The position numbers and the translations under genes are program-made. This document shows positions 29,543-39,973 of a stretch of 64,000 nucleotides of DNA, piece after piece. The stretch is taken from positions 2,652,820 to 2,716,819 of the forward strand of contig NZ_CP117677.1 of NCBI RefSeq assembly GCF_028622835.1. The letters run 5' to 3'. Below the pieces are notes generated by a model. That model was not told where the DNA came from. It worked only from the letters and a program-made list of their open reading frames with translations, and did no database searches. Source of the DNA: Caloramator sp. mosi_1. GTDB taxonomy: Bacteria; Bacillota; Clostridia; Clostridiales; Caloramatoraceae. Within the stretch, counting starts at the first letter, position 1. Each line of letters begins with the position of its first letter.

Positions 29543-31295
29543 ATGCGTTGGTCTCTTGAAAACCTATATACTTCCTTCGACAGCAGAGAATTTTTAGAAG
29601 ACAACAATAAAGTTTTAGCACTAATAGATGAGCTTAAAGAATGGAGCAGGGAAAACTTTAAATCTTTAGAAAATGCAAAGGAAAAAATAGAATTCTTTTT
29701 AGGTAAAATCAACGAACTATCAAGCCTTATCTACAAAATAGCTGCATATTCTGAACTATCACTTAGCGTTGATGCAAAAACACAAAGGCACTTATGTATC
29801 TTGAAAAGATTGAAAAAACTGTTTCAGAAACAACAGAATTTGATGTAGCCTTTAAAAAGTGGCTTTTAAAATTGGATAAAATTGAAGAAGTTATAAACAC
29901 TTCTGATGTAATTAAACAGCACAAGTTTATAATAAAAGAATCGATAAAAAGTGCAAAACATATGCTATCAGATGAACAAGAAATAGTTATATCAAAAATG
30001 AAAAATACAGGTTCGAGTGCCTGGTCAAAACTTCAGGAGTTTTTAACCTCAACCCATACTGTTGAAATTTCCCTTGAAGGCGAAGTTAAAAAACTTCCAC
30101 TACCTGTTGTAAGAAATATGGCGTATTCTGAGGAACAATATGTTAGAAAGACTGCATACTTTGCAGAGCTAAAGTCCTATGAAAAGATAGAAAACTCCTC
30201 TGCTGCTGCATTAAATGGAATAAAAGGCGAAGTTATAACATTATCTAAATTAAGGGGATACTCATCTCCTCTTGATATGACACTTCAAAACAGTAGAATG
30301 GATAGAGAAACATTAGAGGCTATGCTTGAAGCAATTAAGGAATATCTGCCCTATTTTAGAGACTATTTAAAGAAAAAGGCAGAACTTTTAGGGCATAAAT
30401 CCCTTAAACTTCCCTTCTACGACTTATTTGCACCTATTGGAAAGGTTGATATGAAGTTTACATACGACGAGGCAAGAAAATTTATAGTTGAAAACTTTAA
30501 AACCTTTAGTGATGAGCTTGCCTCTTTTGCAGATAGGGCCTTTGAGGAAAATTGGATTGATGCTGAACCAAGGGAAGGGAAAAGAGGTGGTGCCTTCTGC
30601 TACAACCTACACCCAATTAGGGAAAGCAGAATTCTTGCAAACTTTGACGGCAGCTTTTCGAATGTAACAACTATAGCCCACGAATTAGGCCACGCCTACC
30701 ACGGAAACTGCCTTATGGATGAGACCTTCTTAAATTCAAACTATCCTATGCCTATTGCAGAAACTGCTTCAATATTCTGTGAAACATTAATAGTAGATGC
30801 TGCACTTAAGATAGCAAATAGAGAAGAGAAGATTGCTATACTTGAAAATTCATTACAAAGTTCAACACAGACAATTGTTGATATTTATTCAAGATTTTTA
30901 TTTGAAGATGAAGTATTTAGAAGACGTGAAGACCATTCGCTATCGGTTGATGAATTTAAAGAGATTATGCTCGATGCACAAAGAAAGGCCTATGGAGATG
31001 CCTTAGATGAAAAATATATGCATCCTTATATGTGGGTAAACAAACCTCACTACTATTATGCTGATGCAAACTACTACAACTTCCCTACGCCTTTGGTGAA
31101 CTATTTGTTAAGGGACTTATTGCGGAATATAAAAAGAGGGAAACTGAGTTTGCAAAGGAATACAAGAAATTGCTTTCATTAACAGGAAAAAATGATTTGT
31201 ATACACTTGGTAAAACAATGGGCTTTGATTTGCATTCAGTCCACTTCTGGAGAAGTTCGCTTGAGGTGATAAAAAAGAAATCGACACCTTCATAA
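29543..31295 (+). CDS. pepF: Oligoendopeptidase F, M3 family (frameshifted)
   Basis: ATG 29543 follows GAGGTGAT; a TATAAT lies at 29503-29508. The N-terminus is MRWSLENLYTSFDSREF. A frameshift near 29795 leads to a 460-residue frame with TIAHELGHAYHG, the HExxH zinc site of M3 peptidases, and MPIAETASIFCETL with the third zinc ligand. A second shift near 31095 leads to FVKGLIAEYKKRE and FWRSSLEVIKK. About 585-590 residues, normal. PepF cleaves oligopeptides in the cytosol. The stop at 31293-31295 directly touches a short interspersed repeat; without a local A-run error the frame would read into that repeat. Confidence 0.92.
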
Positions 31296-31340
31296 GTGCC
31301 ACCCAGGTGAAAGGTGAATTGAACCAAAATTTGTAAAAAC
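31296..31340 (-). repeat. Short interspersed repeat, copy 5
   Basis: On the minus strand TTTTTACAAATTTTGGTTCA then ATTCACCTTTCACCTGGGTG and GCAC. Long form, abutting the pepF stop codon. Confidence 0.8.
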
Positions 31341-31384
31341 ATACACCTAAATCGTACCTAACAAATAGACAGTTTAGAAATATA

Positions 31385-31416
31385 AAAAGTGTCAATCAAA
31401 GGGTTGACACTTTTTA
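31385..31416 (+). terminator. Terminator of pepF
   Basis: AAAAGTGTCAA-TCAAAGGG-TTGACACTTTTT, an 11-base stem with U-run, 90 bases past the pepF stop. Confidence 0.85.
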
Positions 31417-31452
31417 TATTCTTATCCAACTAACATCTGTATGTTATAAAAT

Positions 31453-31521
31453 CTATAGTTCAAACATATCATCAACCAAAAATTCTTTATTAGCACATTT
31501 AGTTTGCGATGGCAAATCTGT
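31453..31521 (-). pseudogene. Possible C-terminal gene fragment
   Basis: The minus strand reads LTDLPSQTKCANKEFLVDDM then FEL and TAG 31453. It resembles the orphan C-terminal fragments at 25186 and 27868, but there is no element end next to it, and it could be chance. The rest of 31417-31570 shows nothing recognisable. Confidence 0.25.
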
Positions 31522-31570
31522 TAAGATTTTTTAAAATTTGTTAGGCATAAAAAATAAAACTAATGTGTAA

Positions 31571-31595
31571 AATTTCACTTTCACCTGGGTGGCAC
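31571..31595 (+). repeat. Short interspersed repeat, copy 6
   Basis: AATTTCACTTTCACCTGGGT then GGCAC. Short form, 27 bases from the end of the Rrp5-like gene and pointing toward it. Confidence 0.8.
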
Positions 31596-31622
31596 TTTTA
31601 TAATGATACCATTTTTCCTCCT

Positions 31623-31883
31623 TTATATTTTTTTAGCCTCTTCAAATATATCAACATAGTCTTTAGGTTTAACTTCTATTAATTTTTCTGCACCATATTT
31701 TCTTAAAAGTGTTTTAATTTCTTTTACCTTCCCATTTTTCATTTTTTCTGTTAGCACCATGCTTATATCATGAATAGTAATATCTTCTTGTTGATTATAT
31801 TGTTTTGCTCTTGCTCGATATTCTGCTGCAAGCCTTTCAAATTCTTCTGCAAGCACTAAATTTATATCGTTCATGGATTTCAC
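31623..31883 (-). CDS. Small Rrp5-like hypothetical protein, 86 aa
   Basis: Intact frame: MNDINLVLAEEFERLAAEYR, then DISMVLTEKMKNGKVKEIKT and LLRKYGAEKLIEVKPKDYVD. The second half matches a small protein family found in clostridial mobile DNA and phages that is often labelled rRNA biogenesis protein Rrp5, a name carried over without functional proof. Start at ATG 31883 or the internal ATG (MNDIN) nine bases later, which follows GGAGG. It lies 11 bases after the HTH gene and forms a two-gene unit with it. Confidence 0.65.
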   Translation of the reverse strand: MKSMNDINLVLAEEFERLAAEYRARAKQYNQQEDITIHDISMVLTEKMKNGKVKEIKTLLRKYGAEKLIEVKPKDYVDIFEEAKKI

Positions 31884-31894
31884 CTCCTTCTCTC

Positions 31895-32218
31895 TTATGC
31901 TTTTAGAGCAAAGTCTCTGATAATGCTATTCATTACGGTAAGGTCATCACCTGATAACTGTATACTTAATCTCCTTAATAACTCTTCTTGTTCAGGTTTT
32001 AGATACTTTTGGTTTAATTTGTAACCATCCATAATCCTAACCCCACCACCATTTCCTCGAATGGTTTCTATAGGGTAAGAAAGTGATAGGATATTTATGT
32101 CATTTCTAATAGTTCGTTCTGTAACTCCAAACTCAAAAGCTAAATTCTTCATTGTATCCTGCCTTCTTCTGCACAATACTTCTATTATTTGCATCCGCCT
32201 TTCATTTGCCCCTATCAC
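31895..32218 (-). CDS. Small HTH (HTH_11/DeoR-type) regulator, 107 aa
   Basis: GTG 32218 follows GGGGGTGAG. RRRQDTMKNLAFEFGVTERT then IRNDINILSLSYPIETIRG is a winged helix of the kind found at the N-terminus of WYL/DeoR regulators, but no effector domain follows; the protein ends after 107 residues (LNQKYLKPEQEELLRRL). This short form with an adjacent Rrp5-like gene is a recurring clostridial pair, so it appears complete. Its target is unknown. The IS66 element begins 73 bases upstream and may have displaced the promoter. Confidence 0.7.
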   Translation of the reverse strand: MIGANERRMQIIEVLCRRRQDTMKNLAFEFGVTERTIRNDINILSLSYPIETIRGNGGGVRIMDGYKLNQKYLKPEQEELLRRLSIQLSGDDLTVMNSIIRDFALKA

Positions 32219-32374
32219 TTTCTCACCCCCTTTCCCTTGCTCTGTGTCTTTATATTAAAAGTTAAATAGGAAGGTTTTTTCCTATTTAAAAGTAAGCGTC
32301 AAAAATTAAGTACCTAGATATCTCATCCTCCCATTGATAGAATAAAAGCAAATATTATTAATGGGAGGTAATTT

Positions 32375-32709
32375 ATGGGTAAAAGAATGAGTCATGCTAA
32401 ATGGGAAGAATATATAAAGAAATTTGAATCATATAATGGTTCAATAACAGTAAAGGATTTTTGTATAGAAAATGACATTTGTAAAACACAATTCTATTAC
32501 CATAGAAAAAGATTGCAAAAGGAAGAATCAAATGATAGAAAAGACGTTGTATTTCACGCTATTCCATTAGCTATACAAGATGAGCAAAAGAAACTGCTAA
32601 ATTATCAAAAGAAGTAAAAATTACCGTAGGTAATGTAACTGTAATCATTCCTTCTGATGAAGTCAATCTAATATCTAAAATAATAAAGGAATTATCTATA
32701 TCATGCTAA
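32375..32709 (+). CDS. IS66 accessory protein TnpA (Orf1; frameshifted)
   Basis: ATG 32375 follows GGGAGG. MSHAKWEEYIKKFESYNGSI and ENDICKTQFYYHRKRLQ are the Orf1 helix-turn-helix region. A frameshift near 32600 in an A/C run leads into ITVGNVTVIIPSDEVNLI and a stop at 32709, seven bases inside the next gene. About 111 residues, normal for this accessory protein, which is required for IS66 transposition. Confidence 0.82.
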
Positions 32710-33052
32710 ACATAGATAAAGTACAAACAGTTTATCTTGCCTGCGGCTTTACGGATTTAAGAAAAAGTATAGATGGTCTAGTAATGATAGTCCAAAGTCA
32801 ATTGAAGCTAGACCCATTTGAAAAAGCATTATTTGTTTTTGTAACAGACAAATGGATAAATTAAAGATTCTCCATTTTGACGAAGGTTTTTGGTTATATT
32901 ATTATCGTTTAGAAGCTAATCGCTTTAAATGGCCATCTAATCCACAAGAAGCATTAAAAGTTAATATAGAAGAATTACGTTGGCTTTTAAAAGGTTACGA
33001 AGTAAGAACAGTATCTAAATTTAAACCTATAAAACCAAGTAATTATTTTTAA
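32703..33052 (+). CDS. IS66 accessory protein TnpB (Orf2; frameshifted)
   Basis: ATG 32703 overlaps the previous stop. VYLACGFTDLRKSIDGL is the signature of the IS66 Orf2 family (Pfam TnpB_IS66). A frameshift near 32845 (CNRQ) leads into KILHFDEGFWLYYYRLEANR and a stop at 33052. About 116 residues, full length. This protein is unrelated to the RNA-guided TnpB of IS605. A hairpin with AAAAGTCCTTG / CAAGGACTTTT follows at 33060-33098. Confidence 0.88.
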
Positions 33053-33144
33053 TAGAACATAAAAAGTCCTTGAGAAACCTTTATTTCCAAGGACTTTTAT
33101 GATATAATTAATTTATAAAATAAATTCTAAAGAGGTACTTTACT

Positions 33145-34775
33145 ATGAATCACGAAATTTTAACTAATGAAATAGATGATACTACAAAAGCATTAATAGA
33201 AAAGATGGAAGAAGAAATCAATGCAAAATCAAAGGAATTAAGTCAAAAAGATGAAGAAATAAAAAATCTTAAAAATGAAATAGAATTTTTAAAGTCTATT
33301 ATATCAAATAAGAATAAAAAGATATTTGGAACATCTAGTGAGCAAGTAGATGCTAACCAACTATCTCTTTTTAACGAGGTTGAAAAACATAGTGATTCAA
33401 AAGCAGAAGAACCTACTTTAGAAGAAATTACATATAAAAGAGCTAAGAGAAATAATAGTACAGGTAAAAAGATAATCTTGCAAATTTAGAAAGAGTAGTT
33501 ATTGAACATAAATTAGAAGGCGAAGACCTTAAATGCAAAGAATGTGGTGAAGAGCTTATTGAAATTGGTGTTAAGTCTAGAAAGGAAATTATAAAATATG
33601 TTCCAGCTAAACTTATAGTTGAAGAACATATAACATACAGCTACGCTTGTAAAGCTTGTGAAAAAGAAACTGGTGAAAGTAATATAGTTTCAGCACAAGC
33701 TCCAAAGACTATTTTTACAACAGCATGGCTTCGCATGAATTGGTTGCACATACCCTTACTTTAAAATATCAACATGCTGTTCCACTTTATAGGCAGGAAA
33801 CATATTTTGATATGATGGGAGCCACACTTTCAAGGCAAACTCTATCAAACTGGACTATGGCGGCAGCCAAAGCTCTAGAACCAATATATAACCACATGAA
33901 AAAGAATTGTTAAGTAGGAATTATATTCATGCAGATGAAACTACTCTAACGGTAATTAATGATAATGGTACGGAGTCTAAATCTAAAAAATATATGTGGT
34001 TATATATGAGCAATACCAATTCAAAGCCTGTAATTTTGTATGATTATCAAAATACCCGTTCAAGCTCTTGCCCTAAAAATTTCTTAGGAGATTTTAGTGG
34101 GTATCTTCAAACAGATGGTTATAGTGGCTATAACTCTGTTTCAAATGCTACAAGAGTGTACTGCTTAGCTCATATAAGAAGACACTTTTATAATATAATT
34201 GCAGAGCTGGATGAGGAAGCCCTAAAGGACTCTAGAGCTATAATAGGGTTTAATTTTTGTGAGCAAATTTATAAACTTGAAAAAGAATTACGAGAATCTT
34301 ATTCAAGTGATGAAAACTATTATGAAATTAGATATAAAATACGAGTTGAAAAATTAGCTCCGCTATTAGATGAATTTATAGATTATGTTGAAAGAGAAAT
34401 ACCTAATGCTCTTCCAAGAAGTCCATTAGGCAAAGCACTAGACTACGCTAAAAAACATTTACCTGGACTAAAGAATGTATTGCTTGATGGTTCTTTAGAA
34501 ATTGATAATAATGCAGCAGAAAGAGCTATCAAACCTTTTGTAATAGGTAGAAAAAACTTTTGTTTGCAAATACAGCAAAAGGTGCAACATCTAGTGCTAT
34601 TATATATAGTATTATTGAAACTGCCAAGGCTAACAATATAGTTGTAGAAAAGTATTTAGTCTATTTGTTTGATAACCTATCAAAAATAGATATGCAAGAT
34701 AGCGATAGCTTAGGTAATCTTATGCCTTGGTCTCATAAAATACCTGAAGATATGAAAATTAAAGATAAGAAATAA
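33145..34775 (+). CDS. IS66 transposase TnpC (frameshifted)
   Basis: ATG 33145 follows AAGAGG. Residues 10-60 form a coiled coil (KMEEEINAKSKELSQKDEEI), then an IS66 zinc-finger segment (CKECGEELIE ... CKACEKE). Frameshifts near 33475, 33720, 33910 and 34555 interrupt it. The DDE core has YIHADETTLTVIND (first Asp), LQTDGYSGYNSV (second Asp), YCLAHIRRHF and EIDNNAAERAIKPFVIGRKN with the catalytic Glu. About 540 residues, full size. It moves the surrounding element. Confidence 0.88.
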
Positions 34776-34858
34776 ATTAATCCTAGTAAAGCTTATTTGC
34801 CTTACTAGGATATTTTAATGCCTTTTTTATAAAGTTGTAGGTGCTAAAATTTTGACGC

Positions 34859-36659
34859 TTACGTTAATACAAAATTATACCACTGATGATCTTTATTGTT
34901 TAAATTTAGTGAATGTGGAGATTTACTAATAATATGGTTGCTTATCATTGGTGGAAGGTTTAGTGCAAGACAAATTAAAATTAACGATTCAATTGAGCCA
35001 TTAGTTTCACCATTAACAATTCTTCTTATTGTTTTCTCATTAAGTAATGTTATTTCTTCTAATTCCTTATATGTTACATCTCTCCATTCAATAACCTTTT
35101 CAAGAGATTTAGTATAACTATTGGGTAATTCATTAAAAATTCTAGTTTCCTCTTCTAAAATATCTGCAAGTATCTTTATCTTTTTTCTTCAGATGCATAT
35201 TGAAATCCATTATTAAATTTTAAGTCAAAATCTATATTTGATCCTTTATCTCGATTTAGAAAACACTCACTGTGATATCTTTCCTTAAATCCAGATTTGA
35301 TTGATAGTTCAAAAACTAAGCAGCACTCTTCCATGTGGGTTCGTGCATAATCAGTTAATATAGTATTCCCATTTTCATCTCTTATTACATATTTAGGATC
35401 TCTTAAAACAAAATGTGAATCAACATATATGTAATTTCCACTTTTTATTAGTGCTGATAACTGTGAATCAATTAAACTTTGTATAGCTGCGTCTATTGCA
35501 CTAATTGAAAAAGTTTGATTTCTTTTTAAAAAGCCCTTTTTAAAACAATGTGGTCTGACATAATGGCCATCTATATAAGTAAAAGTTCCTATTGCTTCTT
35601 CATATCCTACATCAATCATTCGAATTTTAGCAGCTAATCTTGAAACACTAAAAAATAAAGCCAATTCATCAATAACTGGTTCCATTACGTCTATTATTTC
35701 TTCTGTTTGCAATGATTGTTTATATTTCTTTATAAGTTCAAATGCCTTTTCTTTAAATGTTGAAATTGGCATTTGTATCCTTGGTGCAAGTACATTTGCC
35801 TGCCATTCCATCCAGTCAGTTGCATCCCTGTTGCTATCTTTTATCCCACCTACTACTTGACATTTTATTTTTGTTGCACTACTGTTATATAATCTTTGCA
35901 GTTCAAATGCCTTTCTGTGTAGAGCCCAATGAACACATTCATGAATAATGGTATTATTAACAGATCCAAGGTTGCGTAGAAAGTATGCTTTCGGATCTAC
36001 AAAAATAGTTTTAGCATCTACATGAGTTTGAACCATTTTATCACTGTTTTTATCATAGAATTCTGCTTCGCAATCATGAAAAAAATTTGCCCAAACACTG
36101 TAAAATCCTTTGTAATATCTCTAATTTCTATTTTTAAACCCATCTTTTCTGCAAGCACTTTCGGTTCAATTGTTATAGGAGTTTTCAATGCTTCTGGGTA
36201 ATATCTACGTAGGAAATCTGTAGCGATATATTCTAATTGTTCGGTTGAAATAAATGGGACAAGTGAATCTGACATTGGTTTTGCCTGTTTATTTTTAAAT
36301 TTATATTCATTTACACTATTGATTTTAAAATCATCTAAATTACAATCCAAATCCCCTGAACATTTGAGAATAAACCACTGCATACAATTTTCCGTTTCAT
36401 CGTAATGATAATCTGACTCACGGACTTCTAATTCAGCTTCTACAACAACATCAAATTCTATTTTCAAATCTGGAAGATCACTGACTGATACAAATTTCAC
36501 TTCTATATCAGATAATTCTATGCCACCAATATTCCTAACTTTGTATAATCTTAGGTCTAAAAACTCCCAATTATCTTCAATATAATTCTGTATCGCTTCA
36601 AATATTTCATTTTCAAATCTATTAGCTATGTAATCTGTAAATGAACGACTGCCCGCCAA
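34859..36659 (-). CDS. ImmA/IrrE-type metallopeptidase fused to HTH, C-terminus cut by IS66 (frameshifted)
   Basis: TTG 36659 follows GGGAGATGG. The first 190 residues (MAGSRSFTDYIANRFENEIF) are family-specific; a frameshift near 36060 leads into VNNTIIHECVHWALHRKAF, the HExxH zinc motif of ImmA/IrrE peptidases, with DWMEWQANVLAPRIQMP as the third-ligand region. After another shift near 35185 the tail carries an HTH: TYKELEEITLLNEKTIRRIV. The frame ends NFVLT-stop, with the stop inside the IS66 end (34859-34861), so the natural C-terminus is lost. ImmA proteases cleave phage-type repressors; this one may act in defence or mobile-element control. Confidence 0.78.
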
Positions 36660-36782
36660 AATACCATCTCCCTATAACAACCTATTTTTCCTATTTAGAT
36701 AAATTATAACATTATTCAACAACAAATTTGGTCAATAATTGTCGATTGTCAAAATTTTCTTTATATAAATGTCTTTTTATTG

Positions 36783-36895
36783 ATTGCTGCTGAGCTTTTA
36801 GCACCTATTGCTTTACTTAAAAATATTCATGGTCTAAACCCTGATATGATTCAAACCATGTGTAATGTTTCTGAAGAAGCCTCACAGTATATATA
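36783..36895 (+). pseudogene. ImmA/IrrE-type peptidase remnant
   Basis: A plus-strand stretch encodes AAELLAPIALLKNIHGLNPD then MIQTMCNVSEEASQYI and a stop. AAxLLxPxxLLK...SxEAxxxR is the C-terminal pattern of ImmA peptidases. The zinc motif is absent. A little further on, GHFEIYRQVEMIFLEKF could be its shifted tail. The strand is opposite to the larger ImmA-HTH gene next door. Confidence 0.6.
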
Positions 36896-36990
36896 AAAAT
36901 ATTAATACCTTTGGCCATTTTGAAATATATAGGCAGGTTGAAATGATATTTTTAGAGAAATTTTTGATTTTGTTATTGGAGTGCAATATT

Positions 36991-37025
36991 AAAGGGTGAG
37001 TAGTTTTTCGCTACGCACCCTTTGG
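36991..37025 (+). terminator. Rho-independent terminator
   Basis: AAAGGGTG-A-GTAG-TTTTTCG-CTAC-G-CACCCTTT is a 12-pair stem with one internal mismatch, followed by GGTTTTG. It ends the ImmA remnant and faces the 3' end of the restriction gene. 37026-37094 holds nothing recognisable. Confidence 0.65.
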
Positions 37026-37094
37026 TTTTGTGCCTACAAGATCCCTAATTTTTAAAATTAATAATGCTTTAAATTCTTGATATAAATAACTTAA

Positions 37095-39956
37095 CTAAAT
37101 TTCTCCATTATATATTTCTTTGATTATATCAATAATTTTTGGTTACTATATTGCGTTTTAAATTTTATATTTAAAGTATTGCCAAAAACATTTTAGCATG
37201 TTTAATTTTCTGTTTTTCTTCATCTCTTAAATTATTTTGGTCATCCAAATTTTTGTTTCTACTATGAAATATAATTTCTTTCTGCCATCTTCATAATTCA
37301 AAACATAAGCAAAATCAGGGAATAGCTTTTACCTCCCGCTACAGGGATTTTAATAGAATTCTTGGGTATTTTTGTAAACACTATAACCTCTTTAATATTT
37401 GACTTAATATTTTCTTTTTCTAATTCGCTATCATAAAATAACTCTTCAAAGAAATAATTATCTGCCACTTTTTCATTAGAATATAATGTTCCCACATCAG
37501 AAGCATTTATTTCATTTCTTATATTACCTTCGGCATCGGTTAGTTTAGTAGGATGAATTGTATTTGTTATTTTATGATATTCTATGGCAAATTTAGTTAT
37601 AGCATTCTTCAATAAATAGTTATCAAATTTATTTTTTAATATCCTTATAGTAGAAATATTAAGGTATTGATTAATATTAATATTTGATTCAATAAAGGAC
37701 TCATGTAATGTTTTTATATTAATATTTAAAGCATAAGATAAATGTTTTAAAAATTCATCATAACGCATAGTTGAAATCTTGATTAATTCACTTTCTTTAA
37801 TTGTAATTTCTTCATCAATTGCAGCACGATTATTATCTATATCCACTTTAATCTGTCTGTTAATTACTCCATTAAAAGTCATGCTTCCAGCATGTTCTTT
37901 TAAAAATGCTACAAAAATATTTTTAAATTCTACTTCATCTTTAATTTTATATTCCAACAAAACTTTTTGATTAAGTTTCTCCCACAATTCTCTAAGCTCT
38001 GAGTATTTTTCTACTCTTATTTGAATTTTTTACTCTTATCTGTTTCCTTTCTAACTTTATTTGAACCGACACCATTAAAAATTAACGGAAATTTTTGTTT
38101 AATGTATTCAAAACCATTCTCTTTAAATTTATTTGTCCTTGTTATTACATTGTTTGAATCTAGTTCCTCTAAAAGTTTTTCTTCTCCAATATTATATATC
38201 TCACATATTTTTTTAATCATATTATCATCAAGCTTTTCAGGTATACTTTCAGATGAAATTGCCCCCGACTTTTCATTAATTTCATTAACTAATTTTTCAA
38301 CAAAATCACTCTCTGTGAAATCAACAAAATAATTTAAATAAAACTGTTCATCTTTAACTCTATTTCCATACTCATTAACAGGCAAACGCAGTCCACGTCC
38401 TACCTCTTGAAGTTTTGAAATCTCACTTCCGCTACTTCTAAGTTTACAAATTTGGAAAACATTTGGATTGTCCCAACCTTCACGAAGAGTCCATTTTGAA
38501 AAAATAAATCTTCTTGGATTTTCCAAATCAAGCATTGCTTGTTTGTCATGCAAAATTTCATTTATTTCTTGTTCAATTTTTTCATCATCCTCAATATTAT
38601 CCTTTGAAAAATACCCTCCGTGAGTTTTAGAAATATTTTGCAAGGTTTTTTCTAAATATTTTTTATAAAAGTCATTAGTCTCATTTTTTAATAATTCTTT
38701 AACCTCTATTTCTATATATTGTTCTACAATTTTTTGATATATCCATCTTCATTTCTATATTCATCGATGTTATCAATAAAAAATAAAGTCAGAGGTTTTA
38801 TTTTTACTTCCCTTGTTAATAATTGTCTTTCAATCTCAAAATGTTTTTTAATTGCTTTTTTAATCATTATTTCTTGTAATGTTTCTGAATAAGAGTATGG
38901 ATTTATTTTATCTCCCTTTTTAACTCAAGTCCATTAGACAATAATACCTCACTTTTATTAAGCTTTTCTATAAAAAGATTCGTCATTTCCGGATGTATTT
39001 TTCTAAACTTTCTTTAATAGTTAATTTAAATCTTCGTCTTAAATCGTCTTCAATATATTCAAATGTAGCCTCTTTCCCATCAGAATCAACAAACCTAACA
39101 ATTGAATTTTTACCTTTTTCAAATTCTATAATATGACCTATTACTCCCTTAACAAGATTTTTGTTAAAAGCATCAACTGCAGTTAGTTTATACACTAAAT
39201 TTTCATATTCTTTAAATGTTGCTCCGTATCTTAATATATATTGTGGTTTCATTTTTGAATGTTTTTCCAAGTTTTATTATCCTTGGCAAATCTATGTGGT
39301 TCATCAATAATCAAAAATGGTTTAACTGATGCTATAGCATCAAAAGGATTTGTATATTTATCTAATAATGTTTTATCATAATTTTTACTCATTGTATCTG
39401 AATTAATCATTCCAGCATTAATTATCATAACCTGTATTTGATTTTTTCAAAGTCGCCCGCATTAACAAAACTATAAACTGCTGATGGAAAATTATTTTTT
39501 TATTTTTAGTCTTTTTGGCTTTCCACAATATGTAAATTAATAATTTTACCATATTGTTCTTTAAAATGTTCTATTGTACTATCAGAAGTCAGAAAATCTA
39601 TAGTTCCAGCCTTTATAGCTAGAGTTGGAACAACAATTATAAACTTGAAAATACCAAAAACTTATTTAATTCAAAAATTGTTTTGGTATATGTATAAGTT
39701 TTACCTGTTCCGGTTTCCATCATAATATCTATTATATTACTATCTTTTTTATATTTTCTTTAATTCCATTTTTAATTTGAATATTCCTTATATTTTCTAT
39801 ATATTTAAAACCTTTATCTTTATCAAGAAAAGGGTTTATATATATAGAATCTGGACCTGTTGCTATTTGTATATCAAGCCCATTAAATACATCAACTGTT
39901 GAATCTACAGCTTGTGTTTGGTGCTCCAAATTCTTCTCAAAATTAAATCGCAACAT
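37095..39956 (-). CDS. Type III restriction enzyme Res subunit (frameshifted)
   Basis: ATG 39956. The helicase part has MMETGTGKTYTYTKTIFELN (Walker A), FLIIDEPHRFAKD (DEAD-type box with DEPH), WTLREGWDNPNVFQICKLR and EVGRGLRLPVNEYG (motif VI). The C-terminal part has SPDFAYVLNYEDGRKKLYFI followed by VETK, the PD-(D/E)xK nuclease core. Frameshifts are frequent (near 39745, 39660, 39500, 39440, 39285, 39005, 38920, 38745, 38030, 37325 and 37150). About 955 residues, normal for Res. With Mod it cleaves DNA carrying two inversely oriented unmethylated sites, using ATP. It starts 17 bases after mod. Confidence 0.88.
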
Positions 39957-39973
39957 ATTAATACCCCCGATGT

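Larger units (their letters stand above)
32292..34862 (+). mobile_element. IS66-family insertion sequence
   Basis: Inverted ends GTAAGCGTCAAAAATTAAG (32292) and, inverted, GTAAGCGTCAAAATTTTAG (ending 34862). It encodes the three IS66 genes in order. Length 2571 bases, typical. No 8-base target duplication is visible (ATTTAAAA left, GTTAATAC right), so one flank has been rearranged since insertion. A terminator follows the last gene (about 34778-34816). Confidence 0.9.

Noticed and set aside
33060..33098. Hairpin between IS66 tnpB and tnpC as a functional terminator
   Set aside because: The stem is good but a true stop there would silence the transposase; without transcript data it is mentioned only within the tnpB entry.
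32284..34870. 8-base target duplication for IS66
   Set aside because: Left flank ATTTAAAA and right flank GTTAATAC do not match, so no duplication is claimed.
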